DNA from: Xanthomonas arboricola
Lineage (GTDB): Bacteria > Pseudomonadota > Gammaproteobacteria > Xanthomonadales > Xanthomonadaceae
Length of the DNA stretch: 64,000 bases
Assembly (NCBI RefSeq): GCF_003353015.1
Contig: NZ_QREM01000009.1
Span: forward strand, 430,716 to 494,715
Reading direction: 5' to 3'
Below are positions 22,514 to 31,022 of this stretch, piece by piece (within the stretch, counting starts at the first letter, position 1; each line of letters starts with the position of its first letter). Position numbers and translations under genes: made by a program. Below the pieces are notes generated by a model. The model was not told where the DNA came from, made no database searches, and saw only the letters and a program-made list of their open reading frames with translations.

Positions 22514-24247
22514 TTACGCGCCCGAGCGGGCCACGGCAGCGACCCGGTCGGCGGCCTGCGCCGCAGGCGCAACGCCCAGCGTCACCGTGCGATCGGCCAC
22601 CGCGGCCAGGCTGGTGCGATGCGAGACCACCACCAGCACGGTCTGCGGCAGGCGCTGCCGCAGCACGCACAACACCTGCTGTTCGGCCTCTGCATCCAGC
22701 GCGCTGGTGGCTTCGTCCAGCACCGCCAGGGTCGGCTTGCGCAACAGCACCTGCGCCAGCAGCAGGCGCTGCGCTTCGCCGCCGGACAGACGCCCGTCCT
22801 GGCCATGGATGACCGTGTCCAGGCCCTGCCCGTCGCGTTGCAGGCGTGCGCTCAAGCCGACGTCGGCCAGGACCTCCCACATGCGTGCCTCGGGGATGCC
22901 CGGCAACGCCCAGTCCAGGCATGCGCGCACCGTGCGCTGCCACGGCCGCACGCCCTGGCCAAGGTAGGCGCCATGCCGTACCAGGGCGCGATACGCGGCG
23001 AAATCCAGCCGGCGCCCGGCCATGTGCGCGGTGAACTGCGCCGGCGGCGTCTGCCCCGAAAGCACGTCCATCAGGCTGCTCTTGCCGATGCCGGAGGGTC
23101 CGACGACCAGGGTCAGCTCGCCCGGCAGCAGCAGCATCGGCTCCAGATCCAGCCTGGGCAATGGCGGCGCCAGGCCGATGTGCTCCAGATGCACGGCTGC
23201 AGGCAGCGGTGCTGCGGGCGCGGCCGACGTGTGCGGACGCGGTGTGCCCAGCGCCACGTAGCGCCGCCACAACTGCAACGCCGGCCAGGCCGACCGCAGT
23301 TGCTGCACGCTCTGGCGGGTGCTGACCAGATACGGCAACAGGCGCCCGAGCAGCAGGCTGACGGTGATCAGCGCAGCGCGGTCTGCGCCCTGCCACAGAT
23401 TGGCCAGCACCAGGATGCCGGCGATCGCCGCCACCGCGGTGACTTCGAGCAGCAGCCGGCTGCCCGCCACCAGCGCCTGCTGCTGCGCATAGCCCTGCCC
23501 CAGCCGTGCGGAGATGCGCGCGTAATGGCGGGCTTCCAGCGCCTGGCGCTGGAACGAGCGCACATGCCGCAGGCGGCGCGGGAAGTCTTCGCTCAACCAG
23601 AACAGCTGCGTCATGTCGGCGACATAATCGCGGCTGATGCGCGCCTGGGTGTCGCTGCCGGAGATGTGCAGGCCCAGCCACGCCAGCGCCAGCAGCAGCG
23701 GCGCCGCCATCAGCAACGCAGGCGCGATCAGGACCGCGATGCACAGGCTCACCAGCGCGGTCAGGCCGGCCACCAGCAGCTGCAGGGCCGCACTGAAGCC
23801 CTGGGTGGCGATCTCGATGTTGTAGGTGAGCACATTGGCGATTTCCGCCGAGCTGGCACCGGACAGTGCCGGCAGCGGCGCATCGATCAAGGCGGCATGT
23901 ACACGCTGGCGCAGCCCGATCGCGTAGCGGCTGGTCAGGCGCGCGGCCAGCCGTGCGCTGTGCCAGCGCAGGGCGGCAAACACCAGGCTGATACCGGCGA
24001 ACAGCGCCACCTGCATCGCCAGGCCCTGCGGCAACGCGAGCGCGTAGCCGGCCAGCCGAACGGCGTGCCCGGGCTGCACCAGCGGCACCAGGCTGACCGC
24101 GGCCACGCTGCCGGCCAGCGCGGCAAGCAGCGACAAGCCGACATGGAGCGCGATGGTCGGCACATCCGCCGGCACCAGCGTGCCGACGAAATCGCGCCAC
24201 GCCGCACGCACGGGCCTGCGATCCGCAGTAGCGCGTGACTCAGTCAT
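22514..24247 (-). CDS. ABC exporter with fused membrane and ATPase domains
   Basis: A 577-residue half-transporter. The N-terminal membrane domain has about six helices within residues 30-310. The ATPase domain has Walker A GPSGIGKSS (383-391), the ABC signature LSGGEAQRLLLAQ, Walker B LAVLDEATSALDAEAE and the switch VVVSHRT. This layout resembles peptide/lipid exporters such as those of lasso-peptide and microcin clusters. Its first codon overlaps the end of a 28-codon ORF, which itself overlaps the kinase gene. The substrate is unknown; by context it may export a modified peptide or a glycolipid. Confidence 0.88.
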   Translation of the reverse strand: MTESRATADRRPVRAAWRDFVGTLVPADVPTIALHVGLSLLAALAGSVAAVSLVPLVQPGHAVRLAGYALALPQGLAMQVALFAGISLVFAALRWHSARLAARLTSRYAIGLRQRVHAALIDAPLPALSGASSAEIANVLTYNIEIATQGFSAALQLLVAGLTALVSLCIAVLIAPALLMAAPLLLALAWLGLHISGSDTQARISRDYVADMTQLFWLSEDFPRRLRHVRSFQRQALEARHYARISARLGQGYAQQQALVAGSRLLLEVTAVAAIAGILVLANLWQGADRAALITVSLLLGRLLPYLVSTRQSVQQLRSAWPALQLWRRYVALGTPRPHTSAAPAAPLPAAVHLEHIGLAPPLPRLDLEPMLLLPGELTLVVGPSGIGKSSLMDVLSGQTPPAQFTAHMAGRRLDFAAYRALVRHGAYLGQGVRPWQRTVRACLDWALPGIPEARMWEVLADVGLSARLQRDGQGLDTVIHGQDGRLSGGEAQRLLLAQVLLRKPTLAVLDEATSALDAEAEQQVLCVLRQRLPQTVLVVVSHRTSLAAVADRTVTLGVAPAAQAADRVAAVARSGA

Positions 24248-24326
24248 GCGTGGCGCACACGATGGGATGCGGCATCGCGTCGACCGCGCGGACGGGCTCG
24301 CGCGGCAACGGCGCGGCTGCGCTCAT
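24240..24326 (-). CDS. 28-codon ORF linking kinase and ABC exporter; candidate small peptide
   Basis: An ATG at 24326 overlaps the kinase stop as ATGA, and the stop at 24240 lies eight bases inside the start of the ABC gene. The ORF therefore spans the 75-base gap exactly. The 28-residue product begins MSAAAPLPREPVRAVDAM and ends in a segment with one Cys, two His and a terminal Asp. This arrangement fits a coupled small gene, for example a peptide substrate of the adjacent kinase and exporter. A chance ORF of this size is possible. No homologue is recognised. Confidence 0.35.
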   Translation of the reverse strand: MSAAAPLPREPVRAVDAMPHPIVCATHD

Positions 24327-25378
24327 CGCAGCACCTGCAGCAGCGCATCCAGCGAGGCCTGCGGATGCAAGCCGCGGCGCAGGGTGAACATGCCGATGCG
24401 CTGCACCTGTTCGACAAAGCGCTGCCAGCCCGGTTGACCGGCCGCATACGGCTGATCGCCTGCCAGGCAGGCGGCGATGCGGTCGGTCGGGATCGCCTGC
24501 AACGGCTGCGCGGGATCGCTCGCCGGCGTTGCCGACAGCATCACCACCGCACACAGCTGCAGCGGCGTACGCGCCAGCTGGGCACGGCCGTGGCGGATGT
24601 CGATCTCGAACTTTTCCACGCCGCTGCGGCGACGGATGGTCGGCGAGGCGCTGATCCAGGCGCGGGTCTGCGCGTCGACCAGGCCCAGCGCGCCAGCGCG
24701 CAGATGCAGGAAATTGGCGACGCCGGTAGTGAGCAGAGTTTCCGGTGCCACGAACACGCCGTCTTCGGCGATGAAATCCAGGCCATGCACCAGGCTGTGC
24801 AGCGCCAGGGTGGATTTGCCGGCGCCGCTGGCACCGAGCAACAGCACGCTGCGACCGTACCGGCCCACGCAGGCGCCATGCAAGGGCACCAGGCCGATGC
24901 CGCGCGCGGCCAGCAGGAACACCGCAAATTCGATCAGCTCATAGCGCACGTGATAGGGGTGGGCGAGCATGTCGTCGGAGACCACCAGCATGGCGCGACG
25001 CGCGGGCACCGACAGCATCAGGTAGTTGCAGGCATCCATCACGCCGCACAGCAGGCCGCCGCTGGCATGGGTGCGCACCGGTGGCGGTTCTGCGCCGGGT
25101 GGCGCGTGCCCGCGCGCCACCAGATCCAGCGTGACATGGAACTCCGGCGCACCCGGCAGGCGATGCGCGGGCAGGCCGGCATAGGCGTGGTCCACCAACG
25201 CCAGGAGCGCCTCGCTGTCGCTTTCAAAGTGAAACAGCGCACCGAGGATCTGCCGGCGCACGCCATGCCGACGCGGCCGATGTTCGCCGAAGGGATCTGC
25301 CGCCGCCGCATCCGGCGTGCCGGTGCGTGCGTCATCGCCCACCGGCATCAATTGCGCCAACGCAGCCGACTGCGGCAT
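24323..25378 (-). CDS. HPr-kinase-like protein (HprK-related kinase A type)
   Basis: A 351-residue protein with an HPr kinase/phosphorylase-like C-terminal domain: LVPLHGACVGR near residue 163, P-loop GASGAGKSTLA (182-192) and DFIAEDGVFVAP (Asp206). The N-terminal half is not the HprK serine-kinase N-domain. No HPr or PTS gene is nearby. Homologues modify lasso-peptide C-termini in some firmicutes and occur in polysaccharide/exosortase loci of proteobacteria; the target here is unknown. The start at 25378 has GGGAAGG just upstream. It is the first gene of an operon with a predicted ECF promoter at 25409-25437. Confidence 0.8.
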   Translation of the reverse strand: MPQSAALAQLMPVGDDARTGTPDAAAADPFGEHRPRRHGVRRQILGALFHFESDSEALLALVDHAYAGLPAHRLPGAPEFHVTLDLVARGHAPPGAEPPPVRTHASGGLLCGVMDACNYLMLSVPARRAMLVVSDDMLAHPYHVRYELIEFAVFLLAARGIGLVPLHGACVGRYGRSVLLLGASGAGKSTLALHSLVHGLDFIAEDGVFVAPETLLTTGVANFLHLRAGALGLVDAQTRAWISASPTIRRRSGVEKFEIDIRHGRAQLARTPLQLCAVVMLSATPASDPAQPLQAIPTDRIAACLAGDQPYAAGQPGWQRFVEQVQRIGMFTLRRGLHPQASLDALLQVLR

Positions 25379-25408
25379 GCCTTCCCATCCATTGCATCGA
25401 TCGGCCGG

Positions 25409-25437
25409 TATGTGCCGACCGGCAGGCGAAAGGTTGC
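25409..25437 (-). promoter_or_regulatory. Predicted ECF promoter (site D), kinase/ABC operon
   Basis: On the minus strand: GCAACCTTT, with 17 bases from GCAACC to CACATA. It lies 31 bases upstream of the kinase start codon. The element matches five other intergenic sites in this window (25494, 33878, 39822, 39951, 43600) in both half-sites and exact spacing. Confidence 0.65.
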
Positions 25438-25493
25438 ACCGCCCGCGCCGGCATGCCGGCCCGCTGCAGGCCGACGACCGCCTGCGGATCGGC

Positions 25494-25522
25494 GCAACCA
25501 AAGCCGCCTGCATCCGCACCTA
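25494..25522 (+). promoter_or_regulatory. Predicted ECF promoter (site E), radical SAM operon
   Basis: On the plus strand: GCAACCAAA, with 17 bases from GCAACC to CACCTA, about 75 bases before the radical SAM start. It is divergent from site D 56 bases away, so the two operons share one bidirectional control region. Confidence 0.6.
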
Positions 25523-25597
25523 CTGCCGAGCCGAATGCCGGTGCCTGCGCACGCCGCCGCTGCGCCCACCTGGCGACAGAACGAGAGCCTTGTGCAG

Positions 25598-27088
25598 ATG
25601 CTAAAGATCCAGGTCAGCCATTCGTATTTCCTGCGTTACGACCCCAAGCAATGGGAGCGCGGCAAGCCGTATCCACCACTGGCGACGCTGCAGGTCGCGG
25701 CGTTGCTGCGCGAGCGTGGACATGCGGTGAGCCTGTTCGACGCGATGCTGGCCGACGACGTGCAGGACTACACCGGCGCCTTGCACCAGGCGCAGCCGGA
25801 GCTGGTGGTGTTCTACGAAGACAACTTCAACTTCCTCACCAAGATGTGCCTGAGCCGGATGCGCGAGGCCGCCTGCTGCATGATCGCGCAGGCGCGTGCT
25901 GCCGGTTGCCGCGTGCTGGTCGCCGGTTCCGATGCGTCCGACAACCCGGACGTGTTCCTGGACGCCGGCGCGCATGCGGTGCTGGTCGGCGAAGGCATCG
26001 CACCGCTGATCGAACTGGTCGAACGGCTGGAAGCGACGCCGGACATCGACGTCGATGCCTGGCTGGCCGGCGTGACACGCATCGCCACCACACAGCCTGC
26101 CGCCACGCGCGTGCATCCCGGCGCGCAACCGCCGGACGCGCGCCTGAGCGGCCTGCCGGCCTGGGACCTGGTCGACATGCCGCGCTACCAGCGCTTCTGG
26201 CGGCAACGGCACGGCCATTTCAGCCTGAACATGGCCGCCTCGCGCGGCTGCCCGTTCCGCTGCAACTGGTGCGCCAAGCCGATCTGGGGCAACCACTACA
26301 AGCGCCGCGATGCGGACGACGTGGCGGCCGAAATGATCCATCTCAAGCGCAGCTTCCAGCCCGATCACCTGTGGATGGCCGACGACATCTTCGGCTTCCA
26401 TATCGACTGGGTGGAAACCTTCGCACAGCGCCTGAGCGAGGCCGATGGCGCGATCCCGTTCACCATCCAGACCCGTGCCGACCTGGCCAGCGAGCGCATG
26501 GCCGCTGCGCTGGCGCGCGCCGGCTGCGCCGAGGCCTGGCTGGGTGCCGAAAGCGGCAGCCAGCGCATCCTGGACAGGATGACCAAGGGCACCGAGGTTG
26601 GCGAGGTGATCGCCGCACGCCAGCGCCTGGGCGCGCACGGCATCCGCGTGGGCTTTTTCATCCAGCTCGGCTACCTGGGCGAGGAGCTCGAAGACATCCT
26701 GGCCACGCGCGCCCTGGTGACGCAGGCCAACCCGGACATCATCGGCGTCAGCGTGTCCTATCCGCTGCCCGGCACCAAGTTCTACGAGGAAGTGAAGAAC
26801 CAGCTGGGCGGCAAGACCCATTGGCAGGACAGCGACGACCTGGCGATGATGTTCCATGGCGCCTACGACTCGGAGTTCTACCGCAGCGTGCGCGACCTGC
26901 TGCATACGCAGGTGGACCTGCAACAGGCGCGCCCCACCTTAGGCGACGATGCGTTTGCACAGGCCTCGGACACGCTGGAAGCGCGCTGGTCTGCCCTGAT
27001 TGCCAGCGAACGGCAGCATCGCACCGCGCCGCTGGCCGGCGCTGCCGCACGGCAGCCACGCCAGTTGACCAGCGTGCTGGTCGGCTAG
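25598..27088 (+). CDS. Class B-type radical SAM enzyme with B12-binding-like N-domain
   Basis: A 496-residue enzyme. The N-terminal part (about 1-145) has the B12-binding fold pattern (PPLATLQVAALLRERGHAV and AGAHAVLVGEG). The usual DxHxxG cobalt-ligand motif is missing where VLVAGSDASDNPDV occurs. The radical SAM core has CPFRCNWC (Cys218, Cys222, Cys225) for the 4Fe-4S cluster and AWLGAESGSQRILDRM further on. The reaction is unknown; relatives methylate or rearrange unactivated carbons. The ATG at 25598 is preferred over an in-frame GTG two codons earlier. The nucleotidyltransferase gene follows in the same operon. Confidence 0.85.
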   Translation: MLKIQVSHSYFLRYDPKQWERGKPYPPLATLQVAALLRERGHAVSLFDAMLADDVQDYTGALHQAQPELVVFYEDNFNFLTKMCLSRMREAACCMIAQARAAGCRVLVAGSDASDNPDVFLDAGAHAVLVGEGIAPLIELVERLEATPDIDVDAWLAGVTRIATTQPAATRVHPGAQPPDARLSGLPAWDLVDMPRYQRFWRQRHGHFSLNMAASRGCPFRCNWCAKPIWGNHYKRRDADDVAAEMIHLKRSFQPDHLWMADDIFGFHIDWVETFAQRLSEADGAIPFTIQTRADLASERMAAALARAGCAEAWLGAESGSQRILDRMTKGTEVGEVIAARQRLGAHGIRVGFFIQLGYLGEELEDILATRALVTQANPDIIGVSVSYPLPGTKFYEEVKNQLGGKTHWQDSDDLAMMFHGAYDSEFYRSVRDLLHTQVDLQQARPTLGDDAFAQASDTLEARWSALIASERQHRTAPLAGAAARQPRQLTSVLVG

Positions 27089-27144
27089 CGCGCGACGCGC
27101 CGCCTCGCTCCCCACCCTCACCTCGCCCTTCGGATCACAGCCGC

Positions 27145-28359
27145 ATGCAGCCTTCCCTTCGCACCATCAAGCACGGCCTGGGCACGGCCACCGAACGGCT
27201 GGCCCGGGAACTGGCGCAGCCCGGCGAGGCGGTGCCGCAGTGGGACCGGCTGCAATGGCAACTGGCTGCGGCCGCGGCGGCCGCGCATGGCGTGTCGCCG
27301 CTGCTGCAACGCCGTTCGTTGTGGCAGGACGCCGACTGGAACGCGTTCCTGTGCGAGCAACGCAGCCATGTCGAAGACCGCCATCGGCGCATCGCGCTGC
27401 TGCTGGCCCGCATCGACGCGGCAGCGCGTGCGGCCGGCATCGCCCTGGTCGGCCTCAAGGGCACCGCATTGCATCGGCTCGGCGTCTATCTGCCCGGCGA
27501 TCGGCCGATGGCCGATATCGATCTGCTGGTGGCGCCGGAGGATGCGCCCGCGGCGGCGGCGCTGTTGTGCGAACTCGGCTACGTGGCCTGCTTCGAACAA
27601 TGGAAGCACCAGGTGTTCAAGCCGCTGCATGGCGAGGCAGTGGCGGGGCTGGGCGAGCACCGCGATGCGCCGATCAATCTCGAGCTGCATACCCGCATCC
27701 AGGAACGCCTGCCGCTGCGCAGCGTGGACATCACCGCGCGCATCCTGCCCGAGCGGCCGCAGCCGGGGTTGAATCCCTATCCGTCGGTCGGCGCACTGAT
27801 GTGCCATCTGCTGCTGCATGCGGCCGGCGGCATCTGCCACCGCAGCATCCGCCTGATGCATCTGCATGACCTGGCATTGCTGGCCACGCGCATGGGCACG
27901 CGCGACTGGGAGCAATTGTGGGACGACCCGGCCGTGGCGCCGTGGTGGGCGCTGCCGCCGCTGCTGCTGCTGCAACGCTATTACCGCAGCGTGGTGCCGC
28001 CGGCGGTGATGGCGCGGCTGCAGGCCGATTGCCCGCGCCTGCTGCGCATGCGTGCGGCCCGCCAGACCCTGACCAGCGCCTCGTGTTCCCACCTGTGGTT
28101 GCCGGCCCTGCCCGGCATCGAATGGTCACGCTCGCTGGGCGAAGCGCGACAGTACCTGCGCAATCGCGTGGTGCCGACGGCCGAGAGCCGCAAGGAACGT
28201 GCCGACATGCTGCAGACCCAGTTGTGGCTCCAGGGCCAGCCGTGGGTGCGGCAGACCCAGCTGCGCCGGGTGATGACGCGCCTGACCCGGCCGGTGCCGC
28301 GCACCGACATGCTGTATGTGGTGCGTGCGGCGCTGGACGGCTATCTGCAGCCGGCCTGA
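27145..28359 (+). CDS. Nucleotidyltransferase family protein (PF14907-like)
   Basis: A 404-residue protein of the uncharacterised NTP_transf_5 type. The catalytic pattern is ALVGLKGTALHRLGVYLPGD followed by MADIDLLVAP, giving the Asp124/Asp126 pair expected to bind metal. The rest is helical, with many His and Trp residues. Families of this kind accompany HPr-kinase-like genes in lasso-peptide (PadeN-like) and exopolysaccharide loci. The acceptor is unknown. It follows the radical SAM gene by 56 bases. Confidence 0.8.
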   Translation: MQPSLRTIKHGLGTATERLARELAQPGEAVPQWDRLQWQLAAAAAAAHGVSPLLQRRSLWQDADWNAFLCEQRSHVEDRHRRIALLLARIDAAARAAGIALVGLKGTALHRLGVYLPGDRPMADIDLLVAPEDAPAAAALLCELGYVACFEQWKHQVFKPLHGEAVAGLGEHRDAPINLELHTRIQERLPLRSVDITARILPERPQPGLNPYPSVGALMCHLLLHAAGGICHRSIRLMHLHDLALLATRMGTRDWEQLWDDPAVAPWWALPPLLLLQRYYRSVVPPAVMARLQADCPRLLRMRAARQTLTSASCSHLWLPALPGIEWSRSLGEARQYLRNRVVPTAESRKERADMLQTQLWLQGQPWVRQTQLRRVMTRLTRPVPRTDMLYVVRAALDGYLQPA

Positions 28360-28387
28360 GTGCGGCCGACAACACTGCTGCACTCAG
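28356..28387 (+). terminator. Hairpin at the end of the radical SAM operon
   Basis: An 8-base inverted repeat (CTGAGTGC / GCACTCAG) with a 16-base loop overlaps the nucleotidyltransferase stop codon. There is no T run. It lies between convergent operons, so it may be a weak terminator; the rest of the 287-base gap up to 28647 shows no gene. Confidence 0.3.
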
Positions 28388-28646
28388 CGTCAGGCGGGCG
28401 CCGCGTGTCCGGCGTCGGCAGGTATCAGCCACACCGTTCGATTCCGGGCGCGCCGTCTGCACCCAGCGATCGGCTGCTCGCCGCGCCGTGTTGGCCATCC
28501 CAGGCCGGCAACAGGCGTGCGCAAGCGGCCGGCCTCTCCAGCCGATCACCGTTGCGATCACATCCCCACGTTTGGTTTGGCAGCCTCGTTGCTGCACCAC
28601 GCGTGTTGCGTGGCGACCGAGGCAATCTGCGCCTTTGCGGGCGCGC

Positions 28647-29759
28647 TCAGCGCAGCGGCCGCGCCTCGCACAGCTGCCGATACAGCTGCTCGAACAGCCG
28701 CGTGGTCAACGCCGCGTCCTCGCGCACTGCGCGGCACTGCGCTGCCCAGGCCAGGCGCAAGCGCAGCTCGTCGTCGGCCAGGACCTGGCGGACGGCCTCT
28801 GCCAGCCCGGCCCAGTCGCCCGGCGGTACCGCGAGTGCGCAGACCGGCGCCCACTCGACCAGGTGTCCGACCGCGGTGCCGACGGTGGGCACACCGGCAA
28901 CCGCCGCTTCCAGCAGCACCAGCGGCCCGGCTTCGTGCAGGGACGACAGCACCAGCAGGTCGGCCGACTGCATGATCGGGCGCAGCTCGCGCTGGGTCTT
29001 GAAACCGAGAAAACGCACCTGCTCGCCCAGGCCGAGCTGTTGCACCAGGCGCTGCATGGCGCCAGCCAGGGTGTCGACGCCGACCATGTCCAGGGTAAAG
29101 GCGACACCGGCGCGTTTGAGCGCTGCCATCGCCTGCAGCAAGGTGGCCTGGTCCTTGACCGGATTGAGGCTGGCCACATGCAGCAAGCGGGCGATGCCGC
29201 CGGTGCGCGCACGTGGCGCGGCCGGCGGCCAGGCACGCAGATCCACGCCCAGCGGCACCCGCTGCGCGTGGATGCCAAGCGCCTCCAGCGACGCGAGGAT
29301 GGGCGCGCTGGCCGCGGTGACGCGGTCGGCCAGGCGCAGGATCACCGCTTCGCGCAGGCGTCCGCGCCAGTACCGCCGGCCGCCGTAGCCGATGCCATGC
29401 AAGGCGACCAGCTCGCCACCGGCGATATGCACCACGCTTGGGCGCCGCAGCAGCCGTGCCGCGGCGACGGCGACCAGACTGCAATAGCCGGAAAAGATCG
29501 CCTGGATCACATCGAACGGAGCGCGACGATGTTCCTCGGCAATGGCGGCGATCGCGCGCATGCGGGTGCGCCGGGCGCCGATGTTGTGCACGGTGGCGCC
29601 ACGCAAGGCCCAGGTGCCGGGCAGCGGCTCCTGGTGCAGCACGAACACGTGCACCTGATGCTGGCGCGCCAGCCAGTCGATCAGGGTCAGGAACACCGGG
29701 ATCACGCGGACCTCGCCGCTGCGGTCCACGCCGCCTGGAACCACCAGGGCCAGTTTCAT
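28647..29759 (-). CDS. GT4-family glycosyltransferase
   Basis: A 370-residue cytoplasmic retaining glycosyltransferase with a GT-B fold. The N-terminus (MKLALVVPGGVDRSGEVRVI) is a Rossmann start, VVHIAGGELVAL lies near residue 110, and HVASLNPVKDQATLLQAMAAL near residue 195 opens the sugar-nucleotide domain. The GT4 Glu motif region is VLSSLHEAGPLVLLEAAVAGVPTV. The sugar donor is unknown. It overlaps the upstream GT4 gene as ATGA and is the last gene of the operon starting at 33793. Confidence 0.88.
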   Translation of the reverse strand: MKLALVVPGGVDRSGEVRVIPVFLTLIDWLARQHQVHVFVLHQEPLPGTWALRGATVHNIGARRTRMRAIAAIAEEHRRAPFDVIQAIFSGYCSLVAVAAARLLRRPSVVHIAGGELVALHGIGYGGRRYWRGRLREAVILRLADRVTAASAPILASLEALGIHAQRVPLGVDLRAWPPAAPRARTGGIARLLHVASLNPVKDQATLLQAMAALKRAGVAFTLDMVGVDTLAGAMQRLVQQLGLGEQVRFLGFKTQRELRPIMQSADLLVLSSLHEAGPLVLLEAAVAGVPTVGTAVGHLVEWAPVCALAVPPGDWAGLAEAVRQVLADDELRLRLAWAAQCRAVREDAALTTRLFEQLYRQLCEARPLR

Positions 29760-30886
29760 GCAGTTGGCCTCGGCGCGGCAGCCAGCAACCGGGTGTACGC
29801 ACTCGCCCAGCGCTGCCCCACGGCGGCAAACGACAGCCGTGCATCGAAATGCGCGCGCACCTGTGCGCGATCGGGGCGTTGCCGGAAGACGCGCAACAGC
29901 AGTTCCGCCAGGGCCGAGGCATCGCCGACCGGCCACAACGCGCCGACTGCGCCGCCATCGCTGAGCGCACGAAAGGCCGGGATATCGGTCAAGAGCGGCA
30001 AGGTGCCGCAGGCATACGCTTCCACTGCGGCATAACCGCAGCTCTCTGCATGACTGGCGGAGACGAACAGGTCGCAGGCACGCAGCAGGGTTTCCACGCG
30101 CGCATGCGGCACCTTGCCCAGCAACTGCACGCAGCGCGCCAGCGACGGATCGGCGCGCAGGCGCTGCTGCACCTGCTCCAGCAACGGCGCCTGGTCGAAC
30201 ACGCACCACAGCCGCAGGCCCGGCAACACGCGCGCGGCCAGGGCGATGGCGTCGAGCACGCACAGCGGATCCTTGGCCGCGCTCAGATGCCCAACCCACA
30301 ACACGCAGGGGTCGCCATGCAGGCGGGTGTGCTCGCGTGCCTGCAGGCGATCGCCCGGCGAGAAGCGGCTGCTCGATTCGGGAATCGCAAACAGCTGCGT
30401 CCTGGCCTTGAACAGGCGCGCCTGTGCGAACGGCTGCGCCATGTCTAGCGAGGTGAACGCGATCCCGGCGGCGGCAGCGTAGCGACGGCGCCACACGCTC
30501 CGGCTCCACCAGCGCGGCGGGCGGTTGGCGTGATCCTGCAACAGGATCGGCGTCTGCGGCAGCAGGCGGGCGAGACGGCGCGCATCGCCGGCAAATTCCA
30601 GGCCGTGGATGTGGATCACATCGGCACCGATCTCGCGCAGCGTCGCAGCAAGCAGGACGGCGCGCTGCGCGCTGCCGCGCGCGCCCAGTTCGAGGAAGCG
30701 GTAATCCACGCCCTGGCGGCCGAGCCGCAGATTCAGTGCAGAGGCCTGCACCACCGACACGCCGACCCCGGCGCTGGCGACGGCCTCGGCGATATCGGCC
30801 AGCGACGGCCACTGCGCAAACACCTGCCCGGCCGTCAGGCCGGCGGGAGTCGGCACCAGATTGAGTTGCGCCACCCGCAGGCTCAT
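29756..30886 (-). CDS. GT4-family glycosyltransferase
   Basis: A 376-residue GT-B glycosyltransferase. HIHGLEFAGDARRLARLLP lies near residue 92, WVGHLSAAKDPLCVLDAIALA near residue 195, and the donor-site region VSASHAESCGYAAVEAYACGT follows. The start at 30886 has GGTGG upstream and overlaps the stop of a 41-codon ORF as ATGA. An alternative GTG lies three codons earlier. It probably acts sequentially with the adjacent GT4 on the same glycan. Confidence 0.87.
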   Translation of the reverse strand: MSLRVAQLNLVPTPAGLTAGQVFAQWPSLADIAEAVASAGVGVSVVQASALNLRLGRQGVDYRFLELGARGSAQRAVLLAATLREIGADVIHIHGLEFAGDARRLARLLPQTPILLQDHANRPPRWWSRSVWRRRYAAAAGIAFTSLDMAQPFAQARLFKARTQLFAIPESSSRFSPGDRLQAREHTRLHGDPCVLWVGHLSAAKDPLCVLDAIALAARVLPGLRLWCVFDQAPLLEQVQQRLRADPSLARCVQLLGKVPHARVETLLRACDLFVSASHAESCGYAAVEAYACGTLPLLTDIPAFRALSDGGAVGALWPVGDASALAELLLRVFRQRPDRAQVRAHFDARLSFAAVGQRWASAYTRLLAAAPRPTA

Positions 30887-31008
30887 TGCAGCCACCGCGC
30901 CCGGACTGCACGCGCTGCAATCGCGCTCACATCAGGCGCCGCGCACGGCGCCGTGCACACACCGCATGCTGCGCCTGCCGCTCGAAGGCCGCAGGCATAC
31001 CCTGCCAT
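30883..31008 (-). CDS. 41-codon Cys-containing ORF between methyltransferase and GT4; candidate small peptide
   Basis: The ATG at 31008 lies 14 bases after the methyltransferase stop, and the stop at 30883-30885 overlaps the GT4 start codon as ATGA. The product has 41 residues with four cysteines clustered in its first half (YACG, ACGVC, APC), is rich in Ala and Arg, and ends RARWLQ. It fills a 136-base gap in an otherwise tightly packed operon. No ribosome-binding site is obvious, so translation is uncertain. It could be a modified-peptide precursor or a chance ORF. Confidence 0.35.
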   Translation of the reverse strand: MAGYACGLRAAGAACGVCTAPCAAPDVSAIAARAVRARWLQ

Positions 31009-31022
31009 GATCAGGGCTGCGC

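Noticed and set aside
25421-25438. Sigma-54 promoter at GGCAGG...TTGCA upstream of the kinase gene
   Set aside because: The GG-to-GC spacing does not fit -24/-12 elements; the GCAACC-N17-CAC reading on the other strand explains the sequence better.
24365-27088. A 907-codon plus-strand frame running across the kinase region into the radical SAM gene
   Set aside because: Only the part from 25598 carries family motifs; the upstream part is antisense to the kinase gene and open because of high GC content.
28647-30920. A 757-codon minus-strand frame covering both GT4 genes
   Set aside because: Only the last 370 codons match a glycosyltransferase; the rest is a shadow of the neighbouring GT4 in another frame.
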